Shown here one piece after another: positions 32,251 through 43,639 of a DNA stretch of 64,000 bases. This DNA is from Cloeon dipterum (lineage: Eukaryota; Arthropoda; Insecta; Ephemeroptera; Baetidae): assembly GCF_949628265.1 (NCBI RefSeq), contig NC_088787.1, positions 37,002,844 through 37,066,843 of the forward strand, given 5' to 3'. Below the pieces are notes generated by a model. The model worked only from the letters and a program-made list of their open reading frames with translations. It searched no databases and was not told the DNA's origin. The translations under genes were made by a program, and so were the position numbers. Each line of letters starts with the position of its first letter. Position 1 is the first letter of the stretch.

Positions 32251-33887
32251 AGTTTCATCAGATCTCTTGTATTTGAAGGATAGAGTTGACCTTGTTTTGT
32301 TAAATTTAACCATCGATATGTACTTTTCTTATCACTGGCTACCCTGTTTCTGTGGCCTGAGAGTCACTTATTTAATTCACAAGATTAAAACATATATTTT
32401 ATTACAGGCGTAGCGGCCGCCACCTCCACAGAGAACGGTGCCCCCGGAGAATCACACCCCGTGTGACTTTGAGCAAGGGCCTGGCACCAATAAGGTCTGA
32501 TTGTTTGGCAATTTCTTTCATCCAAAGCTTGCTGGCCAGTCGCCTGTGCTCAGCATCTATACCTTTTCTGTGGACAGCCGCCAGCTGACAGTTACTTTTG
32601 ATATTAACAGATCAACCTTTTTTGTCTGATTTTCCTTACAATAAAAAATATTTGTTTGTGAATGATTTTTTAGCTCATGCCATGTTATGTGAACTCTTCA
32701 TAGTTATTCATTTTCCCCTTTTTGGATAGGTAAAAAATTTTCCATGCGTATTTTAACTGTTTTATCAACAATAAAATAATAATTCTTCGTATTTCCAAGC
32801 TATATATATTTTAAACGGATTTGTTCGGAAGTAAAATTGCCGACTTACATTAATTTCTGTTTATTATTGAATGACTGACTGAAATAAAATTTTTAACCAT
32901 CAATAAAGTATGTTTTTTTCTTTTTAATTCAAACAAAAATATTTAGCTCACAAATTTTAAAAGTTGAGAGAGAGAGAGAGAAAGAGAAAGAGAGAGCATT
33001 TTATGCAATATAAATTCACAGGTATAACAGATGCAAGATCAAGTGGAATGCAAGTAGAGATTAAGGTACATTTTCTTTAGTAAAAATTTGAAAAAACTTT
33101 CCTACATAGTAATTTTTTTAAACGTCACGTAATTTTTTGCTCATGATTCTTGGTCACTATTTAAAAATATCTTTAGTCCAGGGAAATTGTAGGTATTTTA
33201 GCTATTGCCAAATTTAACTATTACTTGTTGAGCTGTATCCTTCTGCAGTCCTCCTTTCAGTCAGTCATTCAATAATAAACTGAGAAATTAATGTAAGTCG
33301 GCAATTTTACTTCCGAACAAATCCGTGTAAAATATATATAGCTTGGAAATACGAAGAATTATTATTTTATTGTTGATGAAACAGTTAAAATACGCATGGA
33401 AAATTTTTTAGCTATCCAAAAAGGGGAAAATGAATAACTATGAAGAGTTCACATAACATGGCATGTGCTAAAAAATCATTCACAAACAAATATTTTTTAT
33501 TGTAAGGAAAATCAGACAAAAAAGGTTGATCTTTGAATATCAAGTAACTGTCAGCTGGCGGCTGTCCACAGAAAAGGTAGATGCTGAGCACAGGCGACCG
33601 GCCAGCAAGCTTTGGATGAAAGAAATTGCCAAACAATCAGACCTTATTGGTACCAGGCCGATTGCTCAAAGTCACACGGGGTGTGATTCTCCGGGGGCAC
33701 CGTTCTCTGTGGAGGTGGCGGCCGCTACGCCTGTAATAAAATTTATGTTTTAATCTTGTGAATTAAATAAGTGACTCTCAGGCCACAGAAACAGGGTAGC
33801 CAGTGATAAGAAAAGTACATATCGATGGTTAAATTTAACAAAACAAGGTCAACTCTATCCTTCAAATACAAGAGATCTGATGAAACT
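32251..33887. repeat. large inverted repeat (arms about 634 bp, spacer 370 bp)
   Basis: Arms 32251-32884 and 33255-33887 are near-exact reverse complements, beginning agtttcatcagatctcttg and its complement. The spacer (32885-33254) is AT-rich and includes a GA-rich run (32966-32997). Frames in the arms are not protein-like. Such a structure can arise from a foldback transposon or from head-to-head insertion; transcripts through it would form a long double-stranded stem. Confidence 0.85.
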
Positions 33888-34269
33888 CCAAATCGAGCGC
33901 CGCCGTCGTGCTTCACAAAAAAGAGCGGCGACAAAGTCCTGCGTTTCTCTATAACGAGCGGAGCCGCCATCCAACGCTCCGCCAAAAAAACGCCTCCGCC
34001 CCTCGCACCGCCACACCGCGCAATCCGCACCGCGCCGCCACCGAAAGTGGAAAAAGAAATTGATGATGCCGGAAAAACCGCGTTGAAACAGTCATAAGGT
34101 TGCGCGACCTGAGGTGATTAAGTTACAGTCCAGGGTTTAAAATCGTTGCTGAAAAGGGGAGTTTTTTTAGGGTGTAGGGTTGCGGGGCTGACAAGGGATG
34201 ACGGTCGACGTCAAAGTCTACAAAAATTGTCGTGTCGCAGATGTTTTCAGGGTGAAATTTTCCGCAAAG
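33888..34269. other. noncoding, locally GC-rich
   Basis: The GC-rich part (33890-34080) resembles the composition of the repeat regions at 52-54 kb, and its phrase gcgcgacctgaggtg recalls 'gacctgag' motifs there. No gene is supported. Confidence 0.35.
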
Positions 34270-35620
34270 ACCAAATTTAAGGTTGAAAACTTGAAATTGT
34301 TCGGAGTTTTTTGATTGTTATGAAAAATCTACTAAAACCCGTCTTTTCGTTACCAACCGAGGAACGCATTTCGTATAGGCGGTCAAATGTCATAAATCTC
34401 GACAAAAAAACGTGAAATTCAGTTTGAGAGCACAAAATAAAGGTGCTGAGCAGGAAAAATTTTGGTTTTGGAAGACCAAAATTGTCCATTTTCTTAAGGA
34501 GTCTGTGTTTGGCATTGCAACTCAACACCTATGGGTCTGAGAGCAAAAATAAGCACAGATTCTGAGAGCTGATAAAATTTGCAATCTTCTTCATGAGGAA
34601 AAAATTTTCCTCCACCTTGGAATTTTCCGGAAAATCCCATTAAAAATTACTAGACTTTCTGGGAAAAGGAAAAATATCGAGAAATATTTTTCAAGATGGC
34701 GAAACTTTAGCTTAAGTCTTCTTTAACTTATGAAAAAAAAAACCATTCGTGCAAACCGTTTTCGTGCTGCGCGCGATTTCCCAAGTGTCCAACTTAAAAA
34801 AACCGAGAAATATCAAAAGTTTCCAAAAATAGTCAAATTGCACATTTTCGGACTCGTCTTCATATGCTGATTTCAAATATGTTTGGTTATTTAAATCGGA
34901 TAATTTTTAAAAAAGGAACATCATTTTAAATATTTTTAAATTTTCAAAAATTTCTTTAATGTTTCAAAGTTCTATAACTTTTCGAATAATGCTCGGATTT
35001 TCAAAATCAAACATTAATGGAATCAGCACTTTGTGAAAAGTATGAAAATGTGTGATTGGAACATGTTTGGACACTTTTGATTTTTTCGTTTTTTTTTTCA
35101 AGTTGGACACTTGGGAAATCTTGCGCACCATGAAAACAGATTGCACGAATGTTTTTATTTTTTCACGAGATGTAAATAAAGACCCCAACTAGGTTTTGGC
35201 TTTCTTGAAAATTTTTTGTTGATATTTTTCCTTTTCCCAAGAAGTTTTGTGAATTTTGAAAGGAATTTTCCGGGAAAGTCGAAGGCGAAAGAAATTTTTG
35301 TTCCACACAAAGAAGATTGCAAATTTTATCAGCTTTCAGAATCTGTGCTTATTTTTGCTTTTTGACACATAGGTGCCGAGCTGCATGGCCAAACACGGAC
35401 CCCTTATTAAAGTGGACAATTTTGGTCTGATTTTAAAATTTTTCCAGACCAACTTGCCATTTTCTAGGAGCATATCGAATTTCGACTTAACTCGACAAGA
35501 TTTGTCCCAAAACTCTCCTTTCGAGCCGAGCTTCCCGACACGTGTTGCCGGAGTTAGACATTTTCACCGATTTTCATGAAAAATCATAATTTTTCCGATT
35601 GTTTCACATCAACAATGGCT
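34270..35620. repeat. older foldback repeat with diverged arms
   Basis: Left arm about 34270-34830 and right arm about 35060-35620 are diverged inverted copies. Shared blocks include gaccaaaattgtcca, gcaaaaataagcacagattc, gctgataaaatttgcaatct and cccaagtgtccaactt, in reverse order and orientation in the right arm. The centre is near 34945. Noncoding. Confidence 0.75.
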
Positions 35621-36332
35621 TGGCCGGAAAATTTCAGCCAGAATCGATGTTGTGCTTACATTTTGTGAGAAAATTTGGGAAAGCCGTAATTTTTGGTGAC
35701 CTGAAATTAAAAAGTTCGCTTTCCTGAAAAAAAATAAACATTGCATATCGAAAAAATAACGCTGGATTCGGAATTCCCGTGAAATCTTACCCTAGAAAAC
35801 CTATTTGCACGATAGAAAAACGAAGGTTTGTGTCTCGAAAAATTTCACCCGAGTTTTCCATCAGACACCTTCGCCTGAGCATTTTGCATTGTACCGGCGC
35901 AACAATACACCTGGGAGGGTAGACACCAATTATTGGTCCTTCCTACACAGCCAAAGTTTATGCCGACGTTGGAATTTTTCGGATCGGACTCTGGGTTCTC
36001 AAAATAGAGCCCCGGGATCAGTGGTCGTTCATTTCTTGTACACCCTGTACAATAGACATCCGGTTTATTCTGGAGAGGGGACCAGGGAAAGGGACTACGG
36101 GATTCCCGTCCCGTACCTTTCAGATTCCCTCTGGGACGGGACGAATTTTTTATAATGGGACAGGGACGGGACGGGACAGGGACGAACTGCAGTGGGACGA
36201 GGGATAGTTTTACTGGCAGCAAATGCCTTTAAAGATTGTCAGTTCGGTGCTCGAGGAGCAATAGTCAAAATTCACTGTTACCGCCAACCTATTTTTAAAA
36301 GTGAGCACTCTTGCGACGTTCAACGCCATCTG
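35621..36332. other. noncoding, with a GGGAC-rich tandem run
   Basis: No gene is supported. Short GGGAC repeats occur at about 36130-36200 (gggacagggacgggacggga). A minus-strand frame through it is Pro/Arg-rich because of this repeat. Transposon-end debris is possible. Confidence 0.4.
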
Positions 36333-36537
36333 TTGTTATTATTATTATTATACTTGTTTATTCTCATCATGTCATAATACAAATACAGTACAAATATAGT
36401 ACATTATGTCAAAGTCAAAAATTATCGATGAGTAAAAGGCAACAATGCTAGCGGAAAACCGATTTAACAGACCGAAGTCATCGCAATGCGCCCGTGGGAA
36501 AAATCACTAACACGAAAAGCACACGTTCACAGACACT

Positions 36538-39500
36538 TTAAAACTCTTGCCACATGTGCTGCTTGAGGAGAGCGGGGAATTGCGCGGCGTTGCAGTCTTT
36601 GAGTGCCAGAGGCAAATCGTTCCATGGCTTGACTACCCTGAAGGAGAACGCGCGCTGGCCGAAAACACTGCTGGTCGGAGGCGGCTGGAGGCGGGGGTGC
36701 TGGCCACTATCACCTCTCAATACACGACCCTCAATTATTCTCGCACGCGCGTTAAAATCGGTCTCACCACACTCACACTTTTTGAAAAAGATAAAGTCAT
36801 TGTATCTCAGCAGCATTGGGAATGGCATGATTTTTTGCTCATTGGCCGGCGGTGGATTGCGGCCATAGATGAAATGCACCGCCCTCTTTTGCACCCTCTC
36901 CAGCCTGTTGACGTTGTCTTGTGTTGTCGGGTGCCAGGCTGGGAGGCCGAAAGTCATTACCGGTCTCACAAGAGTCAGGTATGCCACCCTCTTAACGCGG
37001 GCCGTGCACCCTTGCAGGTTGCGCGCCGCGAACCTTAGGTTTCGTGCTGCCTTCCCACGCACGATGTCCGTGTGCTCGTGCCATCGGAGGTCGCTTGAGA
37101 TGTGCACGCCGAGCATACGCTCCTTGTGCACGTACTCGAGAACCGTAGCACCGAGGGTGTACACGAACTGCAGAGGGACGCGCGCGCGGGTTATGTCCAT
37201 GATTTTGCACTTTTTGGCGTTCAGAGTCATCCCGTTGTTGGAGCACCAAATGTCGATGTTGAACAAATCTTCCTGCAGCGCGTCGGCATCTTCTTGGCAT
37301 CTTATTTCTTTATAAATGGTCGCGTCATCGGCGTACTGGACAAGGGTGCTGCTTGTTACCATTTCTGGTAAATCCGCGACGAAAATGTTGAAGAGGAGCG
37401 GGCCGAGAACGCTCCCCTGAACAACTCCCGAGGCCACCTCACAAGGCTCCGAGCTCTCTCCGCCGAACTTGACAAACTGCGTTCTGCCAACGAGGAAGTT
37501 CTCGTACCACTTAAGCATTTGACCTTTTATGCCGTAGTGCTGCAGCTTAGAGAGGAGCCTCGGATGCAAGACTTTATCAAAAGCCTTGCTCCAGTCCAGG
37601 AAAACAGCGTGGATGTGAGTGCCGCTCGCCTCGTCCAGGGCAGCTGTCCAGTGGTCTATTGTCCCCGTCAGCAAAGTGGTGCAGCTTCTTTTCTCCCGAA
37701 ATCCATGTTGGCATGAGGGAATTACTTTTTCTTTTTCTAAGTATTCCACAGTTCTGTCTCGCACGATTCGCTCGAGCGTTTTTCCCACAAGAGATGTAAT
37801 GCTGATAGGCCTATAGTTCTGCATGTTGCTTTTATCTCCGTCCTTGAATATGGGGGTGACTGCTGCAGTTTTCCAGTCGGCCGGAAGTTCGGCGGACTCG
37901 AGCGATTTGTTGAAAACGTGTGCGGGAGAAGGAGCGAGCGCTGCGGCACAGTATTTGAGCAGGGGAGCTGGCAATCCGTCTGGGCCAGCAGCTGCGCTCG
38001 CCTTAATTTGCTGCAACCGGTTATGCACCTCGGCACTTGTGCACACCAAATCGCACATTTCTTCTGTGGAATCTACGCACGGCGTGTGTCGTCTCATGAA
38101 AGGAAATATATTTACGGCTCGCGAGAAATTTCTTTGAAAAACTGCACTGAATCCAGCAGCCACCTCACGTGAGATTATTGTTAGGATCTTTTGTCTTTGA
38201 ATTGATGTAGCGCCAGAATTCATTGCTGCCGTCCGGTCCATTTCCGATCCTCCAGAGCCAGTTGTCTCTCGTCGCTCTCAGTGCTTTCTGGACTGTTCTA
38301 CGTGCCGCTACAAACGTATCTCGCGTTTCGGCCGTTTTTTCCCTCAACCATTTTCTGAAAAGCTCGTCCCGAATTTTTATAACTTTCTTCAGGCCCGTAT
38401 TCATCCACGGTAGTAGCCGCTTTTTCCTACCGCCAACTCTTCTTTTTGGGATGAATTCCTCTGCACAGTCAAAGACGATTTTTTTCCAGCTTTCCCAAGC
38501 TTCATTCATGTCTGTTTTCTGCATAACTGGCTGCAAGAGCCCCTCTAATACGTCATTTATTGCAAACCAGTCAGCACGACGGAAATCTAAAATTTCGCGC
38601 GGCGCGCTGATTGGGCGGCAAGAACTGACCGATAGGGTGACTAAGAGGGCATCGTGGTCAGAGATTCGGCACACAACATTAGCGGCCGCAACGAGCTCGG
38701 GAACGTCACTGAGGAAAAGGTCGAGGATATTTTCCGAGTTTTCTGTCGTTCTTGTTGGCGATTTAATGTGCTGCTCCAGGGCCATAGTGGTGAAAGCGCT
38801 CAAAAAATCATCTGCGGGGGCTGCGTGAGCGCGAGGTGGATCCAAAAGCCACGAAACGCTAAGATTAAAGTCGCCCATCAAGAAACACCCGTCGTAGCTA
38901 TGTTGCTCAGCCGCTGCAAGCTCGAGCGATTCTAAAAGCGCCGCGTTATAAACGGTGTCCGCGTTTGGCCGCCTGTACGCAGACCCGACGAGGAAATGCA
39001 GCGAGTTTGCCTTTATTTGCGCCCACACTATCTCGGCCTGGCCCTCGAGTTGTTGCAACCTCTTTGGCTGCAAGTGTGGCCGTATTGCAAGAGCAACGCC
39101 TCCGGCAGGTCGGCGGCCCCCCAGCCTGTCCTTACGCAGGACAACGTAGTCGCGCGGCAGCACCTCGTAATTGTGAACGTCCGGCGATAGCCACGTTTCG
39201 TTAATTGCGCACACGTCGGCCTCGTGTGCAGTAAGCAGCGAGAGCACGTCGGCAGTAGACATGGCCAAATAAAAATCGATTTTTAATATCGATATTTTTT
39301 CTGACGATATTTATCGATTTTTATCGATGTTTTTTTGTGGCTTAACATAGGTTATATAGGACGATATTTTAACGTCGATATTTTTTCAGACGATATATAT
39401 CGATTTATATCGATAGTCAAAAACATTTGGTGATGTCTAGTCGGCAGTCTTCTTTCTGTCTTTCAGCGATCGCGCGTTAAAACAGATGAAGGTTACGGCA

Positions 39501-40096
39501 TTTTTGTCCACTTGGCGCGGGAGAATTCGAGTTGATGGGGGGCTTGGGGGTGGTGGGGGCAAGCTCCAAAACGAGTCATTCATCGTAGGAATAGTGCAGC
39601 TCCAACACACGTAGTTTCCGTTCTTGCGGTATGCGCTTATTTCTTTTGCTGGCATCCGAATCATTTTTGAGAGACACACGCCGTGGTATATTTTGCCGCA
39701 GTTGGCACACAGAATTTTCACGGCATTTTTGGCTCCTACCTTGTCGCAGAGATGGCATGTTGTCGGCTGGCTGAGAGGCCCTGGCAATACCTGGATGTCT
39801 CCGCAAAAGAGCGCGAAAATTGTCAGACTTTTGAAAAGTGCCGATGAGAGGCCCAACTTTCGGCGTGAGAAAATCTGACAACAGGCATTCCAGAGCAATA
39901 GATTAGCTCGGCGTCCTCTTACCCCGCCGCAGCTGATCAAGGACCAGCAGGACACGCTACAATTTTCGGCGACCTCAAGCGTGCTGAAGGAGGCGGAAAA
40001 AGGGTCGATCGGCGCGCCGGGCACATGCTGGCGGTCAATGCTCAGGCAGCGTGTGTAAACAGCGACGGCCAAGGCGAGAATCAGCCGGCACCGCAT
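36538..40096 (-). pseudogene. LINE copy 2: single-ORF PHD-endonuclease-RT polyprotein
   Basis: N-terminus (40096-39900) is hydrophobic and Cys-rich. Then IFALFCGDIQVLPGPLS and a PHD finger (CHLCDK, CANCGKIYHGVC, YVCWSC). Endonuclease: FICFNARSLKDRKKTAD, interrupted by the MITE at 39439-39256, then NETWLS, FLMGDFNL, ISDHDALLV. RT: AAGPDGLPAPLLK, FLDWSKAFDKV, VVQGSVLGPLLFN, YADD (about 37330), LGVHISSDLRW. One frameshift near 38170-38200 separates endonuclease/linker from RT. All catalytic residues I can see are present, so this is the best-preserved copy in the window. Confidence 0.88.
39256..39439. mobile_element. 184-bp hAT-type MITE with 8-bp target duplication
   Basis: Ends TAGACAT...ATGTCTA form a terminal inverted repeat that extends imperfectly (ccaaat shared). 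The 8-bp duplication GTCGGCAG flanks it at 39248-39255 and 39440-39447. Excising the element with one duplicate restores the LINE frame (KKTADVLSLL). Inside are repeated, partly inverted TATCGAT and AATCGAT motifs. An 8-bp duplication and TAG termini fit a nonautonomous hAT element. Confidence 0.9.
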
Positions 40097-40110
40097 TTCA
40101 GGTCAAAACT

Positions 40111-42399
40111 TCTCAGTTTCTAGTGGGTGTCAGAGGGAAATGACCCCAATCGCTTGGGGGACATTTCATGGGTCCCCTGGACCCACCAGGTAGCATGCAA
40201 CAGTCAGACAAGGGACAAAAAGGTTAAAAACTGCGGAGCAGCAAATTGTTGCGTATGTAGTTACCTAGGTGGCGTCCTTGTATATTATTGATTTGATAAC
40301 AACCAATGTAAACACTACTCCGCTGCCCGCACGTGCACCCAACGCTGCGTTCGTGTGCCTGCTGATCTGTTAAGTTTAGGCCTTCAAGCTGGTCTGTTTT
40401 AGATGTTTAAACATACATAATATAATGTAAAGACTTAAAAACAGCTACTAGCAATGAATACAAACTAATCGGCTCAGGCTGATATTGAAGTTGTGGAGAA
40501 TGCGGATGGCCCAAGAGCCGCATGCCCCGCGAATAACAAGAAGAGAATATCAGTTTCTCAAAAGAAGAGGTTTGTTTATTCGTTAAAAATTACTCCTTTT
40601 TGAAAATGTTATTGTTGACATACTTTATTGTTTGGTTGATTAAATCACTGCTGAGCCTCAAGTCGTCGAGAATACTGCTATCAGAGTTGAAACGAAATCA
40701 CACGAAGGGATATCAGACAGTGGAAATCGACGGCGAGAGGACTGATTTTGTCAATTGTCTAAATTGTCTGTAACGCGCGTGTCTAGGGGAAATGCGCTAC
40801 GCCTTACTATCTGGCGCGGCTTGAAGAGCCGGCGCCCAGATCTAGCCTGTTCTGCTTTTGGGCTGCGGGAACTCTCTCGTGGGAGTTCCCGCGAATAATC
40901 TGAATTTGGATTTTTTCGGCCGGTCATCGGCACCCAGAGCCGGGCACTCGCCTTGGTCGATCTCGTGGTCGACAGGCGGTGTCCTCGAACTCCGTCACTG
41001 TCAGATGGGCAGTGCTCAAATGCGGAGGATTACGTAATAAATGAATTGCTTTAAGCCAGACTTACGCGATGCTCTGGATGGCGTCCATCAAACTGTACGG
41101 CCTTGGTCTCTTATGTAGGGCACTGTCGTGAAATAAAATTGCAACAGATATACAATAAGTGCCTCTATAACATCCCGCGAAATAAAAGCGTGCGCAAAAA
41201 AATCGCGAGCATGCTCACAAGCTTCATGTCTGCTGGCAAAAACGCATATCGTTAAGCCGCACAAAAATGATGCACAGCTCAACTGACAGTTTGACCGCCC
41301 ACACCATAAGCCTCCTGGCCGCGATTGACGCCACACACATCAAATGTATAATTACATCCGCACGAAAATAAACAACAACTCGTTCAAGCGTTCACTACAT
41401 ACGCAAATTACATACTTCAAAACAGGGTCCATAGCGATAAACACAATTCTCGTCAGGAGCAGAACAACACAACCTATCCCCGATCCGGTCGGGACTTTAA
41501 TGACACTCAATACGTCACTGTGTGCCGACAGCCACAGACGCCTGCGCAACGATTGCGTTTATCACGTTCAAACATGCAGAAATCAACCCTAGCATGCGCC
41601 ACCACAAAATCCAAGCATAACGCTCGCAACCATATAGTGCAAAGCTGTACACGTTTGCAAAGCCGCTGACCATGTACCAGGCACGTGAATTCAAGCTTCA
41701 TAAGTGCAAAGAGGCGACTGTCAAAACCGTCACCGAAAAACAAAGCAGCAAAAGAAAAAGAGAGAGGCGCCGAATGGAGATTGTGAGAACTAATTATGAA
41801 AAATGCGTACTAGTCTTTAACAAATCACTCTTTATTTCAACAGCGATCTGTAAATATCTCATCCAGAACATTCAAGCAAAGAGACGATATCGCATTTAAA
41901 CCGAATATAAAATAAAAATCAAAGTCCGCGACGCAAAACGAGTGGCCAAATCTTAAACGTTTATTTGATGCAGCATTGGTCGACGAGATCCTCCACGATC
42001 TTTCGTTCACAACAAATATATTGTTTGGCTACGATAAAAACACGCTCTGTCGTGTCACTACAAGTTTGATATCTGCGTCTCGCAGATGTTGCTGCACCCA
42101 ATATTCTTGATTAACACAAAGGGGGAGTTGTCGATATCGTTACCGTCAACATTGCACGATCCATTTGAAAACAACTGCATCACAAAAAGTTGAAGTGAAC
42201 GATTCTTACGAATTATTGAAAACAGAACACTGCCAGTTACAAACGGCCAAAAATATAAACACGCGACGACGAAAGAATAAAAGCAATAAATTTTCGAAAT
42301 TCTTTGACATCTTCATCAAATCACTCTTAATTTGCAAAACAATCCGCTAATTTCTTGATGTACCTCCTGGGGTCAGTCATCGCTCATCTGTGTATCGAT
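40111..42399. other. no assigned gene
   Basis: 2.3 kb without a supported gene. A plus-strand phrase at about 40470-40570 (ADIEVVENADGPRAAC, NNKKRISVSQKKR) runs into a donor-like GTTTGT and may be an exon fragment. Open frames at 41088-42350 have no known domains. A hairpin lies at 40865-40892. Confidence 0.4.
40865..40892. repeat. perfect 10-bp hairpin
   Basis: GCGGGAACTC, 8-nt loop tctcgtgg, GAGTTCCCGC. GC-rich and isolated; role unknown. Confidence 0.8.
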
Positions 42400-43578
42400 T
42401 ACACACCTAGAGCACAATGATGACAATTTCAATCCCACGTCGCAAACTTGTACTTGGTTTCGTTCCAGCCCTTCTCGCCAATCAGCCGAAACATCTGGAT
42501 CTGAAACAGTGAAAAAAATTGCGGAATAAAGAACCTGTTATCAAAAGGCTGACAAACGGACGTAACTCCAGTCTTGACACCACCTCGGCACCGATGGTGC
42601 CAAGAGACGAACGAGTGATCGCGGCGAACACCCTGCAGGCATTGAAAGTATCCAATCCAGTCGTTGTCAGCGGTTCCAAACTACGTGACGACACGTAAGC
42701 CATTGATTGCGTGATGAGATCAACCTCGGCATGGCAAGAGGACGCACTGTGTAGATACATTGCAAACTTGACATGCAGCTGCCGCAAAAAGTTGAGATAG
42801 CGCATCTGCTCATGGTATCTGTCAGCCCACCTGAGAAATCGGCTGCAAAAAGAACAAACCTAAATTTAAAACATACCGTCGCAAGGCATTGGCTCTCGCG
42901 GTGGGCACGGCGTCCGGAGAAGCAGACGGCGCAACAGACAGGCGAGCGTCCGCGGCCCCTAAAGCACAAGTATTCTCATCACGGGGCAGCAATATCTCCC
43001 AGGCGGATTTATCGTGTTGTCAGTCAGGTACGGCTGGTTTGCTGCTTCTTTGCTCTCGTCATAAATGCTAGCTCGGTCGGTTGGATCAAGCTGGAATTCG
43101 GGGCCATACCTTTCCGACATCGTAAACTTAACTCGGGGGTAAGGTATCGCCTCCACATCTTGATCCCCCTTAATAAGGTGTGTTGTGTCCTCTTTATTTG
43201 TATTGTAATATAACCACTTGCGACTAGAATAAAAATAAAGACATTAAAATTATTTTATAGGTCGTTTTTGAAATGACTTACTCTAACTCCGATGTACCAC
43301 GAAGGTGCTTGTTCTGGATGTGGGATAGCAAGTTGCAGATATTCTGTTTTTCTGGAGAGTCACAGCAATGGCATTGCAGCCTGCATTTCGTCAAGTGCTT
43401 GCTGAACTCAAACTCAGATAAGTCTTTGAAGGTGCCGCAATTCTGACAGAAGTAGGATCCATTCGGGCTCAGCTTGCGGCGACAACCCAGGCTTATGTGT
43501 GATGGTAGGGCCTGTATTCCAGGTGTTCTCCTTTCCCGGCCAGTTAGGCAGAACGGACAGATGATGTATTTTCGTTGT
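42400..43578 (-). CDS. zinc-finger gene, partial exon set
   Basis: Exon 43578-43282 has a strong acceptor (TTTGCATTACAG) and donor (GTAAGT). It encodes three Cys/His groups: IICPFCLTGRERRTPG with a following His/Cys, YFCQNCGTFKDL with HLTKC, and LQCHCCDSPEKQ with HIQNKH, like degenerate C2H2 fingers. The next acceptor (TTTTATTCTAG, exon from 43223) continues in phase with an open frame (YNTNKEDTTHLIKGDQDVEA, then SIYDESKEAANQPYLT). Further exons end at 42877 (donor GTATGT) and run from 42830 or 42842 to about 42520 (RYHEQMRYLNFLRQLHVKFA). The joins between 43223 and 42877, and the 3' end near 42400, are unsettled. Upstream exons are missing; CR1 debris begins about 80 bp away. Family not recognised. 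It may be a host gene or an old transposon gene. Confidence 0.5.
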
Positions 43579-43639
43579 CTGTAATGCAAAGAATATTTGT
43601 TATTTATATAATGAAATATATATTTCAGTTCTTACCCAT

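Larger units (their letters stand above)
36333..40110 (-). mobile_element. CR1-type LINE, nearly intact (LINE copy 2)
   Basis: Read on the minus strand: start codon at 40096, PHD finger, EEP endonuclease, RT, C-terminal block, stop at 36538, a 3' UTR and a tail of TAA repeats at about 36350-36333. It carries an inserted 184-bp MITE in the endonuclease part. Without the MITE and its duplicated 8 bp the coding region is about 1122 codons with one frameshift. No clear target duplication was found; the 5' limit is estimated. Confidence 0.88.

Noticed and set aside
35845..36222. Minus-strand protein of 125 aa
   Set aside because: The Pro/Arg-rich part comes from GGGAC repeats; the rest shows no family and no splice sites.
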